From: Falciphora oryzae
Taxonomy: Eukaryota > Ascomycota > Sordariomycetes > Magnaporthales > Magnaporthaceae
Length of the DNA stretch: 64,000 bases
Assembly (NCBI GenBank): GCA_000733355.1
Contig: JNVV01000030.1
Location: 357,719-421,718 of the forward strand
Direction of reading: 5' to 3'
Shown: piece by piece, positions 43,600 to 55,749 of the stretch
How the letters are laid out: each line of letters starts with the position of its first letter
Position numbering within the stretch: the stretch's first letter is position 1
Made by a program: the position numbers and the translations under genes
The notes under the pieces: model-generated
The model's input: only the letters and a program-made list of their open reading frames with translations
What the model was told of the DNA's origin: nothing
Database searches by the model: none

Positions 43600-44470
43600 A
43601 ACAAGCGCGGCCAACGGACGAAACATTACGCTAACGATTTCGCTTCGAAACCCCAGTCCCAGCCCGGTACGAAATAACACCTCCCCCACTATCGGACTAC
43701 CGGAAGCTCCCACCTATCGAAATACCTAATGCTATAATCGATACGAGCATAATAAAAGCATTTAAACAGGCATAGGACAAGGCCCACAATTACACCGGGG
43801 AACAATACGATATTTTTAACGATAAGGTCCTATTTTTTACAAACACGTACGAAATGCTTGGAATACCCTTTTTACAGCTCCATGCGCTATTCCCATTAAC
43901 CCTCTAAGGCCGTGCCGTTTAGTATTTTACCTTTAAAATAGGTAAAGGCTAAACCTTTAAAGCATTATACCTGGCCTTTTAAAAGCATTTCGATACGGAA
44001 ATTAATAAATAGCAGTACTATATGGATTGGAGCTCGATCACTTTCCAAATTGTACGTTCCGAAAGCGAAAACGCAGGAAAATCTAATATAAAGATCCTGC
44101 AAACCCTCTTCGACAAACTACAAATTTGTTAACGAACGTTGAGTCCGGTATATTAAAAGGACCACCAGCTTGTAACGAGCACCCTCCGGGCAGTTTAAAA
44201 AGTTCCCGAATTTAAAATGGCTTTTTTTAGGCTAAAAAAAACCTTTAAAGCTTTGGCCTCCTAGCTTAAAAGCACGATGCAAATAGAAAAAAACGTTAAC
44301 GCCTTAGGCATCCATTTCGTAAAGCGCCGGTTCGGAAACGCTGCTCGTTTCGATTAGCGGATAGGTAACCGTACCGGTAATAGTACCAGCAAACCATAAA
44401 AACGCAAATTGGAGTATTGGATTTGCGGAAAGCCTAATTACCGCTCCAAAAATCATACGCCCCAAAAATA
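43600..44470 (+). pseudogene. Copia-type gag remnant
   Basis: A frame with TAG/TAA at Gln codons reads DKAHNYTGEQYDIFNDKVLF, then YMDWSSITFQIVRSESENAG, then HQLVTSTLRAV and a knuckle-like WICGKPNYRSKNHTPQK where the first Cys has become Tyr. The layout (DW-x-T-x(n)-LFDKLQ, then a CxxC-GxxH knuckle) is that of fungal Ty1/copia gag proteins. No copia pol follows, and the remnant stops at about 44470. Confidence 0.55.
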
Positions 44471-44495
44471 AAAAATATTTAAAACGTTATAAAAA

Positions 44496-44657
44496 TGTAA
44501 GGAGGCCCGTCGCGATAGAGAGGGTCGCCAGAGGAGGGTTTCAGCCTCCCTGGTAGGGCTGCGCCCTGTGGAGGCCTGAGATACCCAGGCACGTGACGGG
44601 GCCCAAGGGGCCATGCTACTTAGGCGGCTTGGTTGAGGCAATCCGACGATTGCTACA
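44496..44657 (-). mobile_element. Candidate solo LTR or other short insertion, GC-rich
   Basis: 162 bp with TGTAGCAATCG...CCTCCTTACA ends on the minus strand. Its GC-rich, little-mutated sequence contrasts with the RIP-altered surroundings. Flanking 5-mers differ, so insertion by an integrase is not proven. Confidence 0.35.
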
Positions 44658-44899
44658 ACCAAGTTGAAGTTGTCGTATCTACCCTATAGCAATATAGGAT
44701 TTCTACCCCCTGATTACCGTTTAGCATTATCGTAATCACCTCGTACAGGCCTTCGGTTTACCCCGTGACATTCTTTAGCTTTTACACCCTTTTTAGGAGT
44801 ACGAGCCGATTACTATAATCCAAAACGGTTAATCGGACGCGATACCCGGAGAGCCAGCCCCGACGGGGTCACGCCCTCCGGCGACGACGGCAATAAGGC

Positions 44900-47143
44900 C
44901 TATAACGCGCTTATAAACGGCACGTCGTGAGCCGGCACCCCCGCCCGCCGAAACCGCGTCCAACTAACTCGAGCAGGACCTACGAAACCTTATACAGGAA
45001 AGGGGCAGCGGCGCCTTCCGCGATTTCCTGGATCGCGTTAGCCGCCACTCGCAAAAGCGAACCCGACCCGCTAGTTAGGCTTCCGCCCTTACCTACGACC
45101 CCGATTCCGAAAAAGACGTCGATTACGTATACGAGAACCGACGTAACCTCGTTGGTCGTCGCAAAAAGGAGCCCCTGCGCAAAAAATACGGTCCCCCGAA
45201 ACCCGAGCATAGGGAAAGACGGTATTAGAGATACCGACAAAAGGAATTAACGATGCGAGGAGCCCGATTTCCAAAGCGCGACGAACCCCAATCCCGTAGC
45301 CTTTCCAGCTACGGATCCAGGGACATTTCCCGCAACTTACGATCTTTTTATTACACGTACCGCATAAGGTTAAACTAATCGCGCGCTTTAATTCGACGCT
45401 CCGAATCCCCCGGACCGGACGACCGCCGCCTTATAAGGGAACACCGCGACGGAAGCACGGCCCAAATGATAAAACTTTTTCGAAAAATCCTGTTATCCAA
45501 ATCCCGAAACCACGCCTTTATACCGCGTTATAACAAACCCCCGAAATATAGCGTTAATACTTTTAAAGCTAACGCTACCCCTTCGGAAGTAAGGAATTGG
45601 GTCTAAGGCATTAAAAAAGGGAATGCGTTATACGATAGCGCCCCCGATTAGGTGCAAGTAATTTAGGCAATGCTTTCGTTACATTACGAAATAGCCGCTA
45701 ACTAAAGGACTTACGCCAAAAGGCTGTACGGCTTAATTAAGTCCCATTAGTAACTATAAACGGATTTCGTTAACTACTTCGAAAAGGGACGAGTCGACCC
45801 AACTATCCAAATCCACTATAGCTGGATTAGCTATAAGCAGCTACATTAAAGTTATTAAAAATCCCCGGTGTCGTTCCTTACCAAATAGCAAATATCAGCA
45901 CAAAAAATTGAACCTAAAGCTTCGTAAACGGACCCTTAGCAGCTATTTCGCCTATCGAAAAAGTTTTCCTTTTATTTGCAAAATTAGTTATAGGATAAGC
46001 TGGTAGCCGACGCGCAAACCAATTGGGATACCTTTAGGGACGTTACCAACGCAGCCGAAAGGAAATAGGCTGTTAAAAAGGGCAAGCTTTCCGGCAGAAC
46101 GTTTAAGCATCGCTAATCCCAAAAGCTTTACAGGAACTAGCGCTTTTCGGGATACTACTCCCGAGGAAGGGACGGACGAAAAGGACGGCCTAACCGGTAA
46201 AATAACCGCCGGCCTAACGGCCGTAATAACTCGCGCCGTTTCGACTCCAAACGGCAGGACTCCCGCCGTTATAAAAAAAGGTCGTGAAACCATCAGTTCC
46301 CTAAATCCAGCACGCTTTAAGCAAAAAAGCCATTAAGCTACGACGGTAAAGCTAAGCGAATGGACTATACGGGACCGAAACCCGGGATATGCCACAATTG
46401 TGGAAAAACGGGTTACTAGGCCGCTAATTGCTTTGCTAAATTTAAGGAGGTAAAGGCAATCGACGCCTAATACCCTAAAAACGACGAATTCGATTACGAC
46501 CGTGGAAGTAACGGCAACGGCGAAAACGAGCATGCCTTAGCTCGAAACGACCGTTATTATTCCTAAGCAAAGTATAACGATAAGTCGGGAAACGAAAACA
46601 GCCGCTAAACGACCCCTACCTTTCAGGTTTTAATATCCTTAATATAAAAGGCTATAGCCGTTCCTTTAGGACGGGTATAAACGTTTAAACGATAAAACGA
46701 CAAATTAAGGTGCTAATAAACTTGGACATAAGCACCGCAACGAATATAGTAAGCCATAGGTTTATTAGAAAGTTTAAACTTCCCGCGGCCTCCGAGCCGA
46801 TCCTCGAGCTTATCGGAGTCCAAAGCGCACCTATTAAATGTTATAGGGCTTATTACATTACTTTAAAAGCCCAAAATCGGAAGGGCCAAAAGCGAACTAT
46901 TACCGCGCTGTTTTACGCCATCCGCAAAAATGCGGACGCATTAAATATCCTTATTAAGCATCCCACGATGGCCTAAAAAGGTATCAACTTATTTAACGCC
47001 GACCAATTTTAGGAGTTTAGGACGATACGCGTCCCTAACCTAAGTAATTGGGCGGCCGCCGTTGTTTCGGGCTCGCTAGCATACCAAATGCAGCTAACGA
47101 GGGCCGTTATCGGGCATGTTACGGTAACGTATTACTAGCTTAA
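44900..47143 (+). pseudogene. Gag and protease part of gypsy element D
   Basis: Gag-like frames extend from about 44.9 kb. A zinc knuckle CHNCGKTGY followed by ANCFAKFKE at about 46392-46452 has Tyr for His. An aspartic-protease-like segment (46710-46976) contains LINLDISTATNIVSHRFIRK, where DISTA replaces the usual D[ST]GA. The frame runs into the insertion of element C at 47143 and resumes at 54136. No LTR of D was found on the left. Confidence 0.65.
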
Positions 47144-47438
47144 TGTCACACGGAAGAACCCGTGGACCTAACTAGTCGGCATCACGAGTCGGCCTCACGG
47201 AGGGTCGAAGACCCGCATAGGCGGTTAACGGCCCTAAGGCCAAGCGGTAAAGGTCGGAAGGCAGTGTGAATCATGTATTCGATACTTCGCACGGATTACA
47301 AAGGGTTTATATAAACCCTGCCATCTCCTATGTCCTTTACGAAAGATTCTTTCCTCTTTAAGCATCTTTTAAGCCCATAAAAAGATTATCTGCAATCTAA
47401 AGATTCTTTCTCCAAGCCGTTTTTAACCCCTTGTTACA
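47144..47438 (+). repeat. 5' LTR of element C
   Basis: TGTCACACGGAAGAACCCGT to CCCCTTGTTACA, with a TATATAAACC box at about 47308. Confidence 0.92.
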
Positions 47439-47537
47439 AATAATCTTTCTACGCTTTGCCCCCTGACGGAAGCCTCACTATCTTTCCTCCTAAGCTTTGG
47501 AGAGGCCCTGTCAGTCGGTACCCCTAAGCCCCAACTG

Positions 47538-50120
47538 TTGCCTTTTTTAGCGAATAAAACCTTGGGGCCACACCACAAACACTTTGACTGTCACCGGTGT
47601 TTTCGAACGGGTGAAAGCGAAAAGAATATACAAAAGGGTCGTTTCACCCTCCCAATCGCCCTAGCGAAATCACGGGACTCCAAAAAAGGCCGGAAAATCT
47701 CCTTTATACTTTTGGGACTTTACGTTGCCCAGGAATACAAGGAACCGGACCCCCTCATTTCGTTTGCAACGACATCTCCTTTTTTACCAAGCGATTTTGG
47801 CATGTCGGCCGTGGAATTAACGGAATCCCTTTTTTTGCCTAGCGATTCCGGTATGCCTGCCGATACTATGCCGGCCCAATTTGGGAAAGCGGCCGGAAAA
47901 GCCCCCGAAAGCCCCTCCCGGTCTGCACCGAAAGAACGTCAAAATACCCCTATGCTTAACGATCAGGGGGCACTTATCCTTTATTCGGCACCCCCCTTCA
48001 ACATAGCCCTCGAACAACAAGCCCTTATATCCGTAGGACGCCTTTAGGATCCCCCGGGCTGGATGACCGAAATCCAGCGGGAATTCATCAGTACGTACAA
48101 AGCAATTTCGGCCCTATCCCGAAATGTAAGCCAGGAAATTCTCGCCGATCGGGAACAAATCCGCGAAATCGGGACCCATTACGACCGCATCACCTACGCG
48201 TACCATACCGTCGTCTCTTTATATAAGGAAGGCCTAATCGCTTCCGCCGATCAACAAAAGGCATTCCGGCAACGGATCATCGGAAAAAGCCAGGCATTTG
48301 CACAACAAGTCTGAGCCACGGTCGCCACTTTGGCCGAAGAGCAACAAATCCGTTCGGAGGCCCTAATTTAGCTCCGGGACGTTACTCGGGCCTAACAAAC
48401 CCACCTGCAAAACCTATAAGCACAACTTTCCACCTTCGAAAAGGGAGTTTCCAACTAAGCCGTTAATAAAGATGCCCAAATCCAAGATCTCTTAACCAAG
48501 GAGCATGTTTCGCCCGAGGCCCTTACCGAAACCGAGCGACGCATATTAGTTCAAACTTACCAGCTTGTTAAAGACGCCGTACGGGAAAGCCGGCGGCTTA
48601 CAGCACAAGGAAAGCGGCCTAAATCAGCTACTATACTTTCGGCCCTGCAACGATCGTCTCAACAACCCGGATCAAACCGAAGCTTTCCTTAGGACGTACC
48701 CGTCCCTATTAGGGAAGACAGAGCCGAAGTTGATACCGATATACTTCCGCCTTCAGCTTTTAAACAAACAAGCTCGATGGCGCGGGAACGGATCGTCGGA
48801 TCGAACGCCGGCTTGCTGGCCGCACAAATGGAAAGGACCCTAAAGGATTTATAAACCCAAGCAAACCAGGCCCGCACAAGCATTACGCCGGGACGGACAC
48901 AGGGACAACCCGCCGGTAATCCGGACTTTTCGGACTTTTCGGAATCGGATGATAGCGATAATAACTTGCCACCGCGACCTCCTAACCGAAAGCTACGGCT
49001 GTTCCGATCACCCTCTCCGCCAGGCGATAGGGCTTCGCAACCCCCTAGGGGAACTCCCCAAAGCACGGTTTTTATAGTCAACCCCGTGCAACTTAAAGCC
49101 CCTAGCGCTTTCGAAAGGGATCGCACCAAATTTAAAAACTAGTGGTTCGTGGTATAGGCTTATATAAACGCCTGCCCCCAAAGCTTCACTAGTGACCCAC
49201 ACCGCATCACTTAGGTCGGGTCCCTTTTAAAAGGAGCCGCTTTCCAATGGCACGTAGCTAGGGCACGTTTATTGGAATTTATAAACGTTTAAGATTTTTG
49301 GAAAGGATACGTTTCGTCGCTGGAGGAGCACTATAAGGACCCTAACGAGGAACGAATTGATGCTAAAAAGCTCCGGTTTTTAAAGTATAACGGCGATATC
49401 GTCGGCTACCTAACGGAGCTGGGGCAGTATAATATTATTACCCGATGGACCGGTACGACCTTCCGGGATTTCGTCCGATCCTCGCTACCCGAAGGTATCG
49501 CCGATTTGGTATATGCTAATAAAGGTCGAATCCCTACGGACGACGCCGAATTTTTCGAAGCCTTCCAGGAGGCAGGGATCATTTACGAGCAAAAGCTCGC
49601 AAATAAAGCCTCCATTAAGGCTTTGATGCAAAAAACGGGCCAAAAGGAAAAGGGAAAAGACGAGCCCGCTTCGAATCAGGAGCGCTCGAACGCGGGCCGT
49701 CGCCGCGGCAAAGGCTCCAATAGGAACCCAAGTCCATCCTTAAGCTCCCGTTCCGGAAAGAAAGCCAACGATAAGGCTGCCAATAAAAAAAGTAACGTTT
49801 GGACTACGACCAAACTGGCATTCGAAGGGGTCGAATAACGCGATATCGACGCACGAAAGTTGGCCAAAGCCGACTGCTAGCGCTATGGAAGAGAAGGGCA
49901 CCACACGTTGGAATGCTACGCTATAAAGGACACCAACGGCAAGGAACTCCCTCCTGCACCGGCAAAGACGGCCGGCGCCAAGTTTATCTTTAAACGCTTT
50001 GCGACGGACGAATAAGAGGAACAGCCACAGGCTAAAAGGGCCAAAATTGCAGGCCTCGTTTCGGAAGCCCCAAACGAAACACGAATCTTTAAATTGTCAA
50101 ATTCAGAATCGGACGATAAC
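47538..50120 (+). pseudogene. Degenerate gag of element C
   Basis: Opens MPFLANKTLGPHHKHFDCHR. A helical segment follows (MTEIQREFISTYKAISALSR, 48063), and the capsid-like part contains IRKRAYFRKAY-type helices in mutated form. Near 49506 VYANKGRIPTDDAEFFEAFQ and a Lys/Ser-rich linker are open. A knuckle-like CxxxGREGHHTLEC region at about 49870-49915 has lost its first residues to stops. Confidence 0.75.
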
Positions 50121-50159
50121 TGTTAACAACCATCGACTATCGCTGCTGCCCGAAGGCCC

Positions 50160-53100
50160 TTAACGGATAAAAAGCTCGTAAAGCCGATCCTCCGTATGTA
50201 TATACGGGCAAAGGGATTAAAGGAGATACCTGTTCGGGTCCTTTTGGACGGAGGTAGCGATACAAAGGTTACTTCGGACAAAATAGCTAAACAGTTTCCA
50301 AGGCATTTGGTCGATAAAGCTATTCCCCGCATTATAACTACCTTTTTAGGGGCGGTTGAACCAAAAGCCGGAAAGCAACTAGTGGTCGACGTTACCCTCC
50401 GGCATAAAACGCACTATTTTACGGAAACGTTCGAAATTAGTCCTACGGATCCAGATTGCGACGTTATCCTACCCTTGGCATGGCAAAGGCAACACCCACC
50501 GTTGGGCTTATTGGATCGCGACCTTCGGGATATCCGCATGGATTCGGACAAGTGCCGGAAGTGCAACAAGCCCCGGGCCCGGAAGCCACAGGACTTACGG
50601 CCCCTAAAAGGCTTACGCCTTTAAGAGGATATAAAAACGGTCGAACCCGTAGTTATTGCAGCCATTAAGTACGGGCATGGTATTCCTTCCCTTAAGGAAG
50701 TGGCCAAAGCAGATTCGGACGGCTTCGAATCGGTACCAGAAAAGTTTAGGGAGTTCCTTCCTATTATGACGGAAGCGGCCGCTACCCGTTTTCCCGATTA
50801 TTAGCTTTAGGACCACGAAATTCACCTAAAAGAAGGAGCTTAATTAAACCATAACCCCTTATACCAAATGAGCCAAAGGGAGCTGGACGTTTTAAAGCCT
50901 TAGCTGGAAAAGTATATGCGAACCGGCAAGGTTAGGCTATGCAAAATTGCCAACAGTTCGCCCTTTATGTTCGCAGAAAAGAAAAACCCCTTCGATCCCT
51001 TAAAGGTAGTGGTCGATTATAAGGACGTAAACGCTAAAACGATTCCGATTCGGTGCCCTATCCCGCTTATTACGGAGCTCTAAGATCGATTTCGGAATGC
51101 CAAATGGAAAACGAAAATCAACCTTAAAACCGGGTTTAACCTAATTCGGATGAAAAAAGGGCACGAATAGCTTACGGCCTTCCGTTGCAAATACGGCGTC
51201 TTCGAATTTACGGTTATGCCTATAGGCTTTATCAACGCCCCCGCCACTTTCTAAAGCATGATGAACCATATTTTTATGGACCTTATCGATACCGGGCTCC
51301 TCGTATATTTGAATGACCTTTTAATATACGCAAAAACCAAGGAATAATACGATAGTTTAGTAAAGGAGGTGCTTCGCCGCTTTACTAAACACAACCTAGC
51401 CGTAGCCCCTCGCAAATGCGTTTAGGGGGTGCACGAGGTCGAGTTTTTTGGTCACATAATAGGACCCGAGGGCATCGCAATGTCCAAAGATAAGGTTAAT
51501 GCTATTATCTAATGGGAGGCCCCTAACTGCCTTAAGGACTCCCAGTCGTTTATCGGCTTTGCCAACTTTTACAGGAGGTTTATTAAAAGGTTTTTAAGAA
51601 TCGTTAGGCCTATAACGACGGCTAACGCCCTGCCTAAAAGCCAATGGCGATGGACCCCCGAAATGGAACAGGCCTTCGAAGCCTTTAAAGTCGCTTTCGT
51701 TTCGCCTCCGATACTCCGGCATTTCGATCCGTTTTTCCCAGCGCAAATCGAGGTAGACGCTTTGGACTTTGCCCTTGGAGGGGTGCTATCCCAAAGGGAC
51801 CCCGAAACCAACAAACTGCACCCCGTTGCCTTCCATTCACGCAAAATGTCACCTGCCGAAATCAACTACGAAATCCACGATAAAGAGCTTTTAGCAGTCG
51901 TCGATTGTTTCGCTAGGTGGAGGCATTACCTCGAAGGGGCAAAGCACCGGATAGAGGTTTATACGGATCACCGGAACCTCGAATATTTCCTAACGGCTAA
52001 AGTCTTTAATCGAAGGCAAGCTAAATGGGCACAACAACTGGCTGGTTATTGGTTTATAATTAACTACCGGCCAAAAAAGCAAAATAAAAAGGCTAATATG
52101 CTGTCGAAATTACCCCAGCACAAGCCTAAAAAAGGGGGGAGTGAGGATCAGCCGATTACGACGATCCTGCAAAAAAAACACTTCCTAACAAAAATTTCGG
52201 CCTTAAAAGGATAAAAAGATAACCCTATGGAAGAAGCTTTGCCGCAAAGAGCACCTTTTTTCCTCCTATCCCCAGGCCGGCTTTGTAGTATTCCAATCCT
52301 AAAGTGGGTTACGGAATTTACTAACAAAGTTAAACAAGCTGGTATATCGGATTCCGAATACTAAGGCCGCCTTTAAAAGCCCGAAAAGGGTGAAAAAATT
52401 AAGGATAGCTTCCTTTATTATAAGGAAAGGCTGTGGGTGCTAACGGAGGCCCTGCAAAAGGAAGTCCTCGAATCCGAACATAACACAAAAGTCGCTAGAT
52501 ATATAGGCATAGACAAAACCCTGGAATTGATCATACGACATTTCTGGTGGCCCAACATCGAGGCAAAAGTCCGGGAATACGTAAGGGGATGCCTGGAGTG
52601 CTAACGCAATAAGGCCCCAAGGTATGCCCCCTTTGGACCCCTACAACCTATAGAGCTGCATTACCAGCCCTGGAAAACGGTAGCTATAAACTTCATTACG
52701 GACCTCCCTTTAAGCGATGGGTGCGATTCAATCTGGGTAATGGTAAACCCCTTTACCAAAATGGCGCATTTCGTCCCCTTTAAAGTCGAGGGTAAGAAGT
52801 CGGATGACCTTATCCGCATTTTCGCCAAAGAATACTAGCGACTGCACGGTGTGCCTTTGGATATTATCTCTAATAGAGATTCCAGATTTACGAGCCATTT
52901 GTGGAAAGATTTCCTCCGTTTGGTAGGCATTAAGCCAAAAATAAGCACTGCCTTCCATCCCCAAACGGATGGACAAACCGAAAGGCTTAACCAAAGCCTG
53001 AAGGCCTACCTTAAATCTTTCGTAAATTACGAAATGACTAATTGGGTCGAGCTGTTACCCACGGCGGAATTTGCTTATAATAATACATTTTCGGCAAGTA

Positions 53101-53830
53101 CTTCCATTACTCCCTTTTTCGCCAACTACGGGTACCACCCAGCTTCTAATAATCCCCCTCTCCTAAGACGAGTACGCAATCCAGCAAGCCAACTTTACCG
53201 GCATTAAATGACCCAGGTGCACGAAAAAGCCAAACGGCACCTCGAGAAAGCCCGGGAACGGATGAAGCATTAGGCCGATAAAAAAAAAGGCCCTTCGCCG
53301 GTCCTTACCGAAAAACAACTTGTTATACTAAACGCCCGGCACATAAAAACCCGTCGCCCTACCAAGAAACTCGATGCCAAAATGCTCGGGCCCTTCCAAA
53401 TCCTTAAGGTTATCTCTCCCACGGCGGTACGGCTGGCTTTGCCTAAAACCTGGAAGATCCATAACGCTTTCCACGTATCCCTCATCAAGCCCTACCGCTT
53501 TAGCATTCAAGCACGACCTAACCCTAACCAGGTATTGCAAAAAGCCCCCTCGGTTGTAGGAGATTTCGTTATAAAAAAGGTTATGGACTCCATGGATACA
53601 GGAGGAAAGGTTCGTTACTTTATCCAGTAGGAGGATTACCCACGCAAAAAGGACTGGACGTAGGAACCTTAGGAGCATTTCGATACCGACGGATCTAAGC
53701 AGCACGTTATTGCTTTTCATCAGCTTAACCCCGACAAGCCTAGGGACCCCCGCGTGCTACAAAACATAAGCACGGCCGCATCCCTTAAACGGGCCTCGGA
53801 AGGTTTCGAAACGCGCCTTAGGAAGAGGAG
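50160..53830 (+). pseudogene. Degenerate pol of element C
   Basis: Protease: RVLLDGGSDTKVTS (50196-50624). RT: VVDYKDVNAKTIPIRCPIPL near 51010, with the catalytic YLDD box changed to YLND at about 51307-51318. RNase H: 51663-52214 with IEVDALDFALGGVLSQRD and VYTDHRNLEYF. Integrase: LDIISNRDSRFTSHLWKDF and HPQTDGQTERLNQSLKAYLK (52851-53207). A chromodomain-like end contains EDYPRKKDW with Trp codons lost. The Asp-to-Asn change alone would abolish reverse transcription. Confidence 0.88.
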
Positions 53831-53835
53831 GATAG

Positions 53836-54130
53836 TGTTACACGGAAGAACCCGTGGACCTAACTAATCGGCATCACGAGTCGGCCTTACGGAGGGTCGA
53901 AGACCCGCATAGGCGGTCAACGGCCCTAAAGCCAAGCGGTAAAGGTCGGAAGGCAGTGTGAATCATGTACTCGATACTTCGCACGGATCACAAAGGGTCT
54001 ATATAAACCCTGCCATCTCCTATGTCCTTCACGAAAGATTCCTTCCTCCTCAAGCATCTTTTGAGCCCATAGAAAGATTATCTGCAATCTAGAGATTCTT
54101 TCTCCAGGCCGTCTTTAACCCCTTGTTACA
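53836..54130 (+). repeat. 3' LTR of element C
   Basis: 295 bp. It starts TGTTACACGG where the 5' LTR has TGTCACACGG, a C-to-T change. Confidence 0.92.
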
Positions 54131-54135
54131 CTTAA

Positions 54136-55448
54136 TGCATACGAACTTACGGTCTCCTCATTTAATAATAAGGACGAAAAAAAGCTGGCCGAACCCTTCA
54201 ACCCGCGCTTCCAAGCCTATGCCGACGTGTTTTCGAGCCGACGGGCCAAAGCACTTCCATTGTTGGAAAAAACGGAATACGCTATCGAATTGGAAAAAGG
54301 GACTAAACCCCTAATGGGCGCCCTGTACCCAATTTCAAAAAAGCAAGCAATAGCGTTAAAGGAATACCTTTAAAAGAACCTGGCTTTAGGAAAGGTTAAC
54401 CCCTCCGAGGCCGACGCAGGATCCCCCGTGTTGTTCGTCCTTAAAAAGGACGGCACGTTGCGTTTATACGTCAATTACCGCGCTTTTAACCGAATTACTT
54501 GCAAAAACCGATATTCCCTGCCGCTTATCTTTGATTTAATAGATAGGTTGGCAAAAGCGAAATGGTTTTCCAAGCTGGATTTAAGGGACGCATACCATCG
54601 CATCCGAATTAAAAAGCAAAATCAATAGAAAATAGCTTTCTGTACCAAATACGGGTTATTTGAATATATTGTTATGCCTTTCGGATTAACTAACGCCCCG
54701 TTAACGTTCCAAGCTTACATGCATCGAGCGCTGGCAAAGCTAATAAACCACATTTGCGTAATGTATTTCGACGATATCATCGTGTTTTTTTAAATTAAAA
54801 AGGAGTACGAAATGCATGTAAAGCAAATTTTAAAACGATTCCGGTTGTACGAGCTATACGCAAAGCAATTCAAATGCGAATTTTTCCAGAACTACGTCGA
54901 ATTCCTGGGCTTCCGGGTTTTTAAGGAAGGCATTTTTATGGACTTTAATCGTACAAAGGCTATTTAGAAGTAGCAACCACCCGAATCCTATAGGGATATC
55001 TAAATGTTTTTAAGCTTCGCTAACTTTTACCGCAAGTTTATCCCCGGCTATTCGCGCGTGGTCGCACTTATAACCGAGCTATTTAAACGCAGCTAAAACG
55101 GCAAAAAAGGGGATATTCGACTAGCCGCCGTCGGCAGCTAAGGCATTCGAAGGATTAAAGGAAGCTTTTGGGAACGCCACTATCCTAAAATATTGGGACC
55201 CGACCAAGGAAATACGAATGGAAATAAACGCTTTTACGAAAGCTATTTCTGGCATTTTATCGCAACTAATAAATAGCAAATGGCACCCTATGGCTTTTTA
55301 TTCCCGCAAATTAACCGACGCGAAGTAAAAATGGGCTACGGGCTAGCAGGAGTTGCTGGCGATTATCAAATCGCTGGAACACTAGCGATAGTGCCTGGAA
55401 GGAGCTTCCAAAGTGTTTACAGTACTAACGGACCATTAAGCCCTAAAG
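54136..55448 (+). pseudogene. Reverse transcriptase and RNase H part of gypsy element D
   Basis: Continues in frame from 47143 once C is removed: LNAYELTVSSFNNKDEK, then SPVLFVLKKDGTLRLYVNYR, RNRITCKNRYSLPLI-type fingers, KWFSKLDLRDAYHRIRI and a YFDD box (MYFDDIIVF, about 54760). RNase H begins near 55200 and is cut by element C-prime at 55448. In-frame stops are present. Confidence 0.85.
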
Positions 55449-55743
55449 TGTAACAAGGGGTTAAAGACGGCTTGGAGAAAGAATCTCTAGATTGCAGATA
55501 ATTTTTTTATGGGCTTAAGAGATGCTTAAGGAGGAAGGAATCTTTCGTGAAGGACATAGGAGATGGCAGGGTTTATATAAACCCTTTATGATCCGTGCGA
55601 AATATCGAGTACATGATTCACATTGCCTTCCGACCTTCACCGCTTAGCCTTAGGGCCGTTGACCGCCTATGCGGGTTTTCGACCCTCCGTAAGGCCGACT
55701 CGTGATGCTAACTAGTTAGGTCCACGGGTTCTTCCGTGTGACA
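55449..55743 (-). repeat. 3' LTR of element C-prime
   Basis: TGTAACAAGGGG to CCGTGTGACA on the plus strand, the reverse of the C LTR. Confidence 0.92.
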
Positions 55744-55749
55744 CTATCC

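Larger units (their letters stand above)
47144..54130 (+). mobile_element. Ty3/gypsy LTR retrotransposon C, full length, RIP-mutated
   Basis: 295-bp LTRs (47144-47438 and 53836-54130) and the duplication CTTAA (47139-47143, 54131-54135) define a 6,987-bp element inserted in element D. Gag-PR-RT-RH-IN-chromodomain order is that of chromoviruses. RIP stops are frequent, but long open segments survive. Confidence 0.92.
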